A stretch of DNA of 22,879 nucleotides. Origin: Deltaproteobacteria bacterium CG07_land_8_20_14_0_80_60_11. Lineage in GTDB: Bacteria > Desulfobacterota > Desulfobaccia > Desulfobaccales > 0-14-0-80-60-11. The position numbers were made by a program, and so were the translations under genes. This document shows, in pieces, positions 9,001-14,211 of this stretch (position 1 is its first letter; every line of letters begins with the position of its first letter). The notes beneath the pieces are model-generated. The model searched no databases, was not told the DNA's origin, and saw nothing but the letters and a program-made list of their open reading frames with translations. The DNA is taken from contig PEWM01000204.1 in NCBI GenBank assembly GCA_002779455.1, positions 1-22,879 on the forward strand, given 5' to 3'.

Positions 9001-10494
9001 GAACAAAACCTCAACCGGGTAGTGGTGGCGGCTTGCACCCCCATCACCCACGAGCCCCTGTTCCGGGAGACGTTGATCGACGCCGGTTTGAACAAGTATC
9101 TGTTCGAGATGGCCAACATCCGCAACCAGGACTCCTGGGTGCACATGAAGGAGCACGACAAGGCGACTGACAAGGCCAAAGACCTGGTCCGGATGGCGGT
9201 GGCCCGGGCCTCCCTGCTCAAGCCGTTGCTGGAAAAGCCCCTGAGCATCAACCAGCGGGCCCTGGTCATCGGCGGCGGCATCGCCGGTCTCAACGCCGCC
9301 CTCAACCTGGGGGACCAGGGTTTTGAGACCATCCTCCTGGAAAAAGAACCGCAGCTGGGCGGCACCGGCCGCCGGGTCCACAAGACCATCGAGGGCCTGG
9401 ACGTCCAGGCCTACCTGGACGGGCTCATCGAGCGGGTGAAGGCCCACGACAAGATCCAGGTGCTTACGGGCGCCCTGGTGGTAAGGTTTAGCGGCTACAA
9501 AGGCAACTTCACCACGGAAGTGTTGGTGGGGCCCGGCATGTACGAGCGGAAAATCGACCACGGGATCGCCGTGGTGGCCACCGGCGCTCACGAATACCAT
9601 CCCAAGGAATTTCTCTACGGGGAACACGAGCGGGTGATGACCCAGCTGGAACTGGGCGATTTTCTCCATAAAACGCCGGCTACGGCCGCCAAGTGGGACC
9701 GGGTGGTCATGGTGCAGTGCGTGGGCTCCCGGAATGAGGAGAACCCCAACTGCAGCCGCATCTGCTGCCAGGGGGCGGTGAAGTACGCCCTGCAGCTCAA
9801 GGACCTCAACCCCGACATGGACGTGGTGATCCTCTACCGGGATATACGCACCTACGGCTTCCTGGAGGATTACTACCGGGAGGCCCGGGACAAAGGAGTG
9901 CTCTTCTCCCGGTTCGAGCCGGACCGTTTGCCCCAGGTCACCAGTGACAACGGCCAGTTGAGCGTCACCTTTGTGGATCACGTGCTGGGCCGCCCCATCA
10001 ACATGGCCGTGGACGCAGTGGTATTGAGCGCCGGGGCCCGGGCCAATGATACCGAGGAATTGGCGTCGCTCCTGAAAATCCCCCGGAACGCCGGCGGGTT
10101 TTTCATCGAGGCCCACGCCAAGCTGCGGCCGGTGGATTTTGCCTCGGAAGGCATCTTCCTCTGCGGCATGGCGCATTCCCCCAAGCTCATCAATGAGAGC
10201 ATCGCCCAGGCCATGGCCGCGGCTGCCCGGGCCGGGGCGTTCCTGGCGGACGTCAACCAGACCATCAGCGGGGTCACCGCCCACGTGGACCCGGACCGCT
10301 GCGCCGCCTGCCTGGTGTGCGTCCGGACCTGCCCCTACGGCGTGCCGCAGATCAACCGGGACAACGTCTCGGAGATCAACGAGGCCCTGTGCCAGGGCTG
10401 CGGCACCTGCGCCTCGGAATGTCCGGCCAAGGTCATCCAGGTGGCCCATTATGAAGACGACCAGATCAGCGCCAAGATCAAAACTTTATATTGA
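6031..10494 (+). CDS. hdrA: Giant HdrA-NfnB-HdrA fusion iron-sulfur flavoprotein
   Basis: This 1487-residue soluble protein carries two HdrA modules. Module 1 starts with an FAD site (GGGVAG, about 26-31), the HdrA cysteine motif NDCSMC (Cys70, Cys73, Cys82), and a CxxCxxCxxxCP ferredoxin half (122-133). An NfnB/GltD-like block, about 165-630, then interrupts the ferredoxin insertion. It has CTLTCP at 172-177, CPHPCEAKC at 215-223, an FAD site GSGPAG at 266-271 and a NAD(P)H site VIGGGNVA at 395-402. The ferredoxin resumes with six cysteines (636-652), followed by the HdrA C-terminal half with CVGSR and CSSVCC (735-752). Module 2 starts near 936 (VCNCG, Cys942/944), has FAD site GGGIAG at 1081, lacks the NDCxxC motif, and ends in two [4Fe-4S] motifs (Cys1424-1434 and 1454-1464). 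HdrA proteins bifurcate electrons by FAD. Here the nested domain suggests NAD(P)H as donor. ATG 6031 follows AAGGG at a good distance; GTG at 6013 is less likely. Function is inferred from domains and operon partners. Confidence 0.88.
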   Translation: MPEEKDTMAKESARGKGNVGSVMVVGGGVAGMQASLDLANSGFYVHLVETKPAIGGVMAQLDKTFPTNDCSMCIISPKLVECGRHLNIEIHTLTDVAAIDGEPGNLKVTLKKQPRYVDPAKCTGCGECANVCPVTISDAFNAGLADWKAVYRLYPQAIPAAFGIKKLDRAPCTLTCPAEINVQGYVQLIKLGKYEAAVKLIMERLPLPGVLGRICPHPCEAKCRRGELDEPVAICNLKRFAADQVDLGAISPPLVEARSDRVAIIGSGPAGLACAYHLALKGYRPTIFEALPKAGGMLRVGIPDYRLPKDILDREIDHILRLGVELKTNTALGRDFTLDGLFDQGYKSVFLGIGCHVGKPLGIPGEEAEGVIQGVEFLRRANLKEPLTVGKRLAVIGGGNVAIDVACTARRLGSEVTIVYRRSREEMPAFAHEVEQATCEGVEIVFLAAPLKAVTGKDGSVVRVNGLICQKMELGEPDASGRRRPVPIEGAEFELPVDMIVPAIGQEAAQGPLAACGVKLSRRGTIEVNEVTYETSRAGVFAAGDVHTGPWIAIEAVGGGIEAAASIDRYLRGVDMVEGRSEGEEAHKRWAEIPKDEEGAPREVMAALPPEHTCTCFDEISQGYTEEQAQREAARCLNCGVCSECMQCVAACQAGAIDHSMKAETKEVKVGAVILSPGFQTFSPVKCETYHYATLPNVVTSLEFERILSASGPFGGHLVRPSDHQEPKKIAWLQCVGSRDVKYHTYCSSVCCMYAIKEAMIAKEHAPYPLDTAIFFMDMRTFGKDFELYYNRAKDEHGVRFIRSRIHSIDPLPDGDLQIRYADESGADKTDAFNMIVLSVAMEVSQPARELAQTLGVGTNAHDFVATSPFAPVSADRSGIYVCGAMQGPKDIPESVMQASAAAGAVSASLGDVRWTETKTRQAPTPKDIKPEDEPRIGVFVCNCGINIGGIVNIPELRKYAATLPNVVHVEDNLFTCSQDTQVQMTRVIEEQNLNRVVVAACTPITHEPLFRETLIDAGLNKYLFEMANIRNQDSWVHMKEHDKATDKAKDLVRMAVARASLLKPLLEKPLSINQRALVIGGGIAGLNAALNLGDQGFETILLEKEPQLGGTGRRVHKTIEGLDVQAYLDGLIERVKAHDKIQVLTGALVVRFSGYKGNFTTEVLVGPGMYERKIDHGIAVVATGAHEYHPKEFLYGEHERVMTQLELGDFLHKTPATAAKWDRVVMVQCVGSRNEENPNCSRICCQGAVKYALQLKDLNPDMDVVILYRDIRTYGFLEDYYREARDKGVLFSRFEPDRLPQVTSDNGQLSVTFVDHVLGRPINMAVDAVVLSAGARANDTEELASLLKIPRNAGGFFIEAHAKLRPVDFASEGIFLCGMAHSPKLINESIAQAMAAAARAGAFLADVNQTISGVTAHVDPDRCAACLVCVRTCPYGVPQINRDNVSEINEALCQGCGTCASECPAKVIQVAHYEDDQISAKIKTLY

Positions 10495-10498
10495 GGAG
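10493..10498 (+). promoter_or_regulatory. Ribosome binding site deciding the mvhD start
   Basis: GAGGAG at 10493-10498 overlaps the hdrA stop codon. It lies seven bases before the ATG at 10506 and four before the ATG at 10503. It supports a start here, 45-48 bases ahead of the in-frame UGA, rather than at the ATG at 10584 downstream of the UGA, which has no such site. Confidence 0.7.
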
Positions 10499-10505
10499 TC
10501 CGATG

Positions 10506-10958
10506 ATGAAATCGTTTGAGCCGAAGATTGTCGGGTTTTGCTGCCACTACTGAGCTTATTCCGCTGCGGACCTGGCAGGTTCGATGCGATTGCAGTACCC
10601 GCCCAGTGTGCGGATTATCGAGGTCCCCTGCACCGGTAAGGTGGATGTCATGCACCTGCTGATGGCCTTTGAGTACGGGGCCGACGGGGTCATCGTGGTG
10701 GGGTGCATGGAGGGGGAGTGCCACTATAGCGTCGGCAATCTTTACGCCAAAAAACGGGTCAACCGGGTGAAGGAGATCCTCGACAAAGTCGGCGTCGGCG
10801 GCGAACGGTTGGCGATGTACAATCTGTCTTCCGGGATGGGAGGGCGGTTCGCCGAGATCATCCGGGAGATCACCGAAAAAGTGATGGAACTGGGTCCCAG
10901 TCCCATCCGAGTTGCGACAGGCAAGGCCACCAGACCCATTGCGGAGGTAACCACATGA
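10506..10958 (+). CDS. mvhD: MvhD/FrhD-like iron-sulfur subunit, selenoprotein (Sec at UGA 10551-10553)
   Basis: This 150-residue protein is of the MvhD family, the [2Fe-2S] subunit that passes electrons to HdrA. Codon 16 is TGA in FCCHY-U-AYSAADLAG, exactly where family members have the third cysteine of the CCxxC motif, and homology continues on both sides (KIVGFCC before; AADLAG, LQYPP, RIIEVPCTGKVD and GCMEGECHY after). Other ligand cysteines are at 12, 13, 42, 67 and 72. Read-through as selenocysteine is therefore much more likely than a nonsense mutation. A hairpin of bSECIS type follows the UGA. The frame overlaps the metV start by ATGA. Without recoding, a gene caller would report a fragment starting at 10584 and lacking three iron-sulfur ligand positions. 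Selenocysteine versions of MvhD-like proteins are known from deltaproteobacteria and some other anaerobes. No selABCD gene is in the window. ATG at 10503 is an alternative start that would shift numbering by one. Confidence 0.9.
10562..10588 (+). promoter_or_regulatory. Putative bacterial SECIS hairpin of mvhD
   Basis: Directly downstream of the UGA at 10551-10553, GGACCT (10568-10573) pairs with AGGTTC (10577-10582), with one G-T pair, around a three-base loop GGC. CGC (10562-10564) and GCG (10586-10588) extend it below a three-by-three internal loop. The apical loop starts with G and lies 20 bases after the UGA, within the range known for bSECIS elements that recruit SelB. It lies inside the coding frame, as is usual in bacteria. 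Confidence 0.7.
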
Positions 10959-11623
10959 TCAAGGCAGTGCCCAAACCGTTGGAAGAAGTCCTCGACCTGG
11001 TCAAAGACTTCACCAAAGTGCTGATTGCCGGTTGCGACGGTTGCGTCACCGTGTGCGAGGCCGGCGGCTTGAAAGAAGCCAAGGTGCTGGCCTCAGCCCT
11101 GAGGCTCTACTTCACCCAGGCAGGCCGGCAGGCCCAGATTGACGAAATTAGCCTGACCCGGCAGTGCGAAAAGGAGTACCTGGCGCAACTCTCCGATAAG
11201 ATGGACGCCTACGACGCCGTGGTCTCTCTGGCGTGCGGCTGCGGGGTCCAGTACATGGCGGAGATGTACAATAACAAGATCATCTACCCCGGGGTGGACA
11301 CCTGCTTTTTGGGGGTCAACGAGGAGCGGGGGCTCTACTCCGAGCGCTGCCAGGCCTGCGGCCGCTGCATCCTGGCCGAGACCGGCGGCATCTGCCCCAT
11401 CGCCCGCTGTTCCAAGCGCATGCTCAACGGCCCCTGCGGCGGCTCCGATGCGGGCAGGTGCGAAATCAACAAAGATATCCCCTGCGGTTGGGAGCTGATC
11501 TACGAACGGCTGAAGACCCTGGGACAGCTGGACCGCTTTGAAAAACCCGTGGATCCCAAAGATTGGACCACTTCCCGGGACGGCGGACCGCGCAAGATCG
11601 TCAGAGAGGATTTACGGATATGA
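10955..11623 (+). CDS. metV: MetV, zinc/iron-sulfur partner of methylenetetrahydrofolate reductase
   Basis: This 222-residue cysteine-rich protein is MetV (MTHFR C-terminal domain family), which binds MetF and carries iron-sulfur clusters and zinc so that MetF can take electrons from Hdr-type partners instead of NADH. Cysteines are seen at 27, 30 and 34 (CDGCVTVC), 71, 94 and 96 (ACGCG), 117, 132, 135 and 138 (CQACGRC), 147, 152, 161 (NGPCGG), 169 and 177. The NGPCGG and CPIARCSK motifs are typical of the family. GGAGG at 10942-10946 is a good ribosome site. The start overlaps mvhD by four bases, and its stop overlaps the start of the second metF by four bases, so translation of the three is probably coupled and their amounts matched, as expected for one complex. 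Confidence 0.88.
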   Translation: MIKAVPKPLEEVLDLVKDFTKVLIAGCDGCVTVCEAGGLKEAKVLASALRLYFTQAGRQAQIDEISLTRQCEKEYLAQLSDKMDAYDAVVSLACGCGVQYMAEMYNNKIIYPGVDTCFLGVNEERGLYSERCQACGRCILAETGGICPIARCSKRMLNGPCGGSDAGRCEINKDIPCGWELIYERLKTLGQLDRFEKPVDPKDWTTSRDGGPRKIVREDLRI

Positions 11624-12555
11624 GTGTGACAACTCCCAGCAAACTGCAGAAGATGATCGCCTCGGGCAACCTTGCGGTCACTTCCGAGGTCGGTCCGCCC
11701 CGGAGCGCCGATGGCGCCGTCATCGAGCACAAGGGCAACCTGATCAAGGATTACGTGGATGCCATCAACGTCACGGACAACCAGACGTCGGTCTGCCGGG
11801 TCTGTAGCCTGGCCTGCTGCATCCGCCTCAAGCTCATGGGGCTGGAGCCGGTTCTCCAGATGGTAACGAGGGACAGAAACCGCATCGCCCTCCAGAGCGA
11901 TATCCTGGGGGCCGCCTCTTTCGGCATCAACAACATGCTCTGCCTCACCGGCGACCACCAGCACTTCGGGGATCACCCCACGTGCGCCAACGTCTTTGAT
12001 CTGGATTCCATCCAGCTCATCCAGACCGTAAAGATGATGCGGGATGAGGGGCGGCTGTTGGGCGGCTTCGAATTTGCGGTGCGCCCCCAGATGTTCATCG
12101 GGGCCGCGGCCAACCCCTTCGCCGGGCCCAACGTGGCCATGCGGGTGTCGCGCCTGGCCAAGAAAGTGGCGGCCGGGGTGCAGTTCATCCAGACCCAGTG
12201 CATCTACAACCTGGACAAGTTCAAAGAGTTCATGAAACTGATGGTGGACCGGGGTTTGCATGAAAAAGTAGCCATCCTGGCGGGGATCACTCCCTTGAAG
12301 AACGTCGGCATGGCCAAATACATGCAAAAACGGGTGCCGGGTCTGGAGGTGCCGGACTCGGTGGTGCGGCGCATCGGCGGCGTCCCCAAGGAAAAGCAGG
12401 CCGAAGAAGGCATCACCCTGGCGGTAGAACAGATCCAGGAACTGAAGGAGGTGGAAGGCGTTCGGGGTTTCCACATCATGGCCATCGAGTGGGAGGAGAA
12501 AGTGCCGGGAATCATCGACCGGGCCGGTCTCTATCCCAGACCCCAGTTGGCGTAA
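11620..12555 (+). CDS. metF: Methylenetetrahydrofolate reductase MetF, second copy
   Basis: This 311-residue MetF flavoprotein reduces methylene- to methyl-tetrahydrofolate, and its place directly behind metV makes it the likely catalytic partner of MetV. Family marks: Glu23 in SEVGPP, TRDRNRIALQSDILGA (83-98), the GD pair 111-112 in LCLTGDH, GDHP, and Gln193 in QTQCIYN. Start ATG 11620 overlaps the metV stop as ATGA, and GAGAGGA lies nine bases before it. An unusual cysteine group, Cys59, 62, 66 and 67, occurs in VCRVCSLACC just after TDNQ, in the barrel region near the folate/flavin side; the paralogue at 5116 has no matching cysteines at this place. It is the last gene of the operon; the next gene starts 113 bases later behind its own promoter-like element. 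No strong terminator was seen. Confidence 0.9.
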   Translation: MSVTTPSKLQKMIASGNLAVTSEVGPPRSADGAVIEHKGNLIKDYVDAINVTDNQTSVCRVCSLACCIRLKLMGLEPVLQMVTRDRNRIALQSDILGAASFGINNMLCLTGDHQHFGDHPTCANVFDLDSIQLIQTVKMMRDEGRLLGGFEFAVRPQMFIGAAANPFAGPNVAMRVSRLAKKVAAGVQFIQTQCIYNLDKFKEFMKLMVDRGLHEKVAILAGITPLKNVGMAKYMQKRVPGLEVPDSVVRRIGGVPKEKQAEEGITLAVEQIQELKEVEGVRGFHIMAIEWEEKVPGIIDRAGLYPRPQLA

Positions 12556-12607
12556 AACCTGGGGGCGCCATAAAAATTCGCCAAATCCACAAGAGGTTTC
12601 ATGAGCC

Positions 12608-12636
12608 TTGTAATTTATCCATTTTGAGTTCATAAT
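12608..12636 (+). promoter_or_regulatory. Candidate sigma-70 promoter of the signalling cluster
   Basis: TTGTAA at 12608-12613 and CATAAT at 12631-12636 are separated by 17 bases, matching -35 and -10 consensus in four and five of six positions. Transcription would start near 12643, giving a leader of about 26 bases with GGGGAGG ahead of the ATG at 12669. The patch is AT-rich against its surroundings. Confidence 0.5.
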
Positions 12637-12668
12637 GGCAGGACGATCATCTTGAAAGGGGAGGTCTC

Positions 12669-13049
12669 ATGTCTGGAAAGTACATACTGATCGTCGACGA
12701 CGATCCGGATCTGGTGGAAACCGTATCCATGATGCTGGAGTCCAAGGGCTTTGAGGTGGGGAAGGCTTACGATGGGATCGAAGGGGAGGAAGCCATCAAG
12801 AAGCGCCGTCCGGACGTATTGATTCTGGACGTGATGATGCCCAGAAAGAATGGCTACCAGCTCTGCAAGGAATTGAAATCGAATAAGTGGACCCAGGAAA
12901 TTCCCGTCATCCTGCTCACCGCGGTGGGCGAGGCCGTGCCCACCACCAGCTACAGCCATGCCGATGGGATGAGCGTGGAAGCCGAAGATTTTATTCCCAA
13001 ACCCGTGGATGCCGCCACTCTGGTGGAAGCGGTGCAAAGATTGCTTTAA
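12669..13049 (+). CDS. Single-domain response regulator (CheY-like receiver)
   Basis: This 126-residue protein is a receiver domain alone, with all key residues: the acidic pocket Asp10/Asp11/Asp12 (VDDDPD), phospho-acceptor Asp54 (LILDVMMPRKNG), Thr84 and Lys111 (FIPKPVD). It can accept phosphate from a histidine kinase, and without an output domain it would act by protein contact or as a relay step. An insertion of about ten residues (VGEAVPTTSYSHADGMSVEA) lies between Thr84 and the Lys strand, as in some FrzZ/DivK-like stand-alone receivers. The ribosome site GGGGAGG lies four to five bases before ATG. It opens the signalling cluster, 26 bases before the ACT-like gene and near two kinases that are possible partners. 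Confidence 0.88.
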   Translation: MSGKYILIVDDDPDLVETVSMMLESKGFEVGKAYDGIEGEEAIKKRRPDVLILDVMMPRKNGYQLCKELKSNKWTQEIPVILLTAVGEAVPTTSYSHADGMSVEAEDFIPKPVDAATLVEAVQRLL

Positions 13050-13074
13050 CCATCAGGCATGACTCCGACGAACT

Positions 13075-14130
13075 TTGAAAAAATTCGACCGGATCAGGAT
13101 AGGTGGCCTTAAAGTCCTGGAGGAGGGCGCTTGTGTTACGTCCTCCTCCCCGTTAGAAGACAACCGCCTGGGGCCTTCGGTGTGTGCGCCGCTGGCCCGG
13201 CAGCGCCTCAACCTGACCTTTCTCACCCACGTGGCCGGCGATCGCGAGGTGCTATGCACGGCCAGCCACGTTGGTGAAGCCGCCTTCACCCTGCTGCAGT
13301 CCCAGGCCGACCCGGACGCCTCGCTGGCCTTGCAGCCGGGCACCTCGATCCTGGCCGTTTATCCCCATGACAAGCGCCCCCAAGTCATCGGCACGTTCAT
13401 CAAGAGCCTGGCCCGGGCCCGGGTGGTGATCCACGGCCTGGCCAGTTCCCCCTCCGCCATCTCCGCGGTGCTGTCGTCTTCCCGCATTAAGCCCGCAGTG
13501 AAACAGTTGTTCGAGCATTTCACCTTCTCGGGTTTCGCCTCCCCCGAGGAATTTTTTTCGGCCCAGGCCCCGCCCAAGGAATACCTGGAGAAGGTGGTAG
13601 CCACCTACCAGGAGAAAGTCAACAAGGTGTATTGGATTATCCCGCAGCCGGACCTGGACCTCTGGGGCATGAGCCTCGCCACCGCCGACATCCTGGCCGG
13701 CTTTGCCGCCGCCCTGATGGAGATGGGCGAACTGGGCCTGGCCATCCCGTTTTTGGTAGCCCTGCCGGGGCTCGGGGGCCAAGAATTCATCCTGTCGTTT
13801 TCCACGGCCCGGCGCCAACCCGGCGGGGGAGACCACGGGAGCGAAGTGCGGCGAATTTTGACAAGCCGCCTGCCTGATCTCCGGCCCATGCGCCTCACCC
13901 CGGTGGCGGGCATTTTTCTCCATGGGCCCCATTTCGGCGACCGCTACGGCATCGCCCACACCCTGGTTGCGGCCCTGGCGCAGGCCCACATCTCCCTTTT
14001 GGCCCTGAGCTGCACCATCTCGTCCATCTCGTTGATCATTCGCCAGCACGAACTGGCGGCGGCCCAGGTCATCTTAGGGAACACCTTTGCGGCCCCGGTG
14101 GAATGCGCCTCAGCCGCGACAAGGGGCTGA
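13075..14130 (+). CDS. ACT-domain-like protein, function unknown
   Basis: This 351-residue soluble protein has no membrane segments and I do not recognise a specific family. Two parts resemble ACT-type small-molecule binding domains. One is near the N terminus (about 35-85, LNLTFLTHVAGDREVLCTAS). The second, clearer one is near 285-345 (HGPHFGDRYGIAHTLVAALA, then a second strand set ending at QVILGNTF), similar to the regulatory domain of aspartate kinases, where the GDRxGIA segment binds ligand. The middle (about 100-270) includes a conserved-looking amphipathic region without a known motif. No kinase catalytic motif is present. The only start in frame is TTG at 13075, because a stop lies at 13060; no strong ribosome site precedes it. 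Lying between a receiver and two kinases, it might sense an amino acid or metabolite for the pathway; that is inference. Confidence 0.6.
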   Translation: MKKFDRIRIGGLKVLEEGACVTSSSPLEDNRLGPSVCAPLARQRLNLTFLTHVAGDREVLCTASHVGEAAFTLLQSQADPDASLALQPGTSILAVYPHDKRPQVIGTFIKSLARARVVIHGLASSPSAISAVLSSSRIKPAVKQLFEHFTFSGFASPEEFFSAQAPPKEYLEKVVATYQEKVNKVYWIIPQPDLDLWGMSLATADILAGFAAALMEMGELGLAIPFLVALPGLGGQEFILSFSTARRQPGGGDHGSEVRRILTSRLPDLRPMRLTPVAGIFLHGPHFGDRYGIAHTLVAALAQAHISLLALSCTISSISLIIRQHELAAAQVILGNTFAAPVECASAATRG

Positions 14131-14147
14131 GGTGAGCTTTTTTCTGG

Positions 14148-14169
14148 TTCCCAAGCAGAAGCTTGGGAA
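14148..14169. repeat. Perfect 9-bp inverted repeat between two cluster genes
   Basis: TTCCCAAGC at 14148-14156 and GCTTGGGAA at 14161-14169 pair perfectly around a four-base loop. It lies 18 bases past the ACT-like gene. Only a T-run before the stem is present, none after, so on the plus strand it is not a clear terminator; on the minus strand it would be followed by a U-run-like tail. It resembles common dispersed intergenic palindromes. Confidence 0.6.
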
Positions 14170-14179
14170 TGAGTTTATC

Positions 14180-14200
14180 TCTCGCTCCATGCCAGCGAGA
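14180..14200. repeat. Second hairpin directly before the histidine kinase gene
   Basis: TCTCGCT (14180-14186) pairs perfectly with AGCGAGA (14194-14200) around seven bases. The 3' arm runs into the ribosome site AGAAGGAACGG of the gene at 14212, so the fold could lower its translation. It follows the neighbouring palindrome by ten bases; the two may form one repeat unit. Confidence 0.5.
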
Positions 14201-14211
14201 AGGAACGGACC

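Noticed and set aside
6064..10449. Long minus-strand open frames opposite hdrA
   Set aside because: They are shadows of the high-GC coding strand, rich in Gly, His, Pro and Val without any domain, while the plus frame shows full iron-sulfur flavoprotein motifs.
10584..10958. MvhD starting at ATG 10584
   Set aside because: It would lack the CCxxC/U motif that is clearly encoded just upstream in the same frame, and it has no ribosome site.
13059..13112. ATG at 13059 as start of the ACT-like gene or a frameshifted N terminus
   Set aside because: It is in another frame, ends after 17 codons, and shows no homology to the main protein; the TTG at 13075 gives an intact frame.
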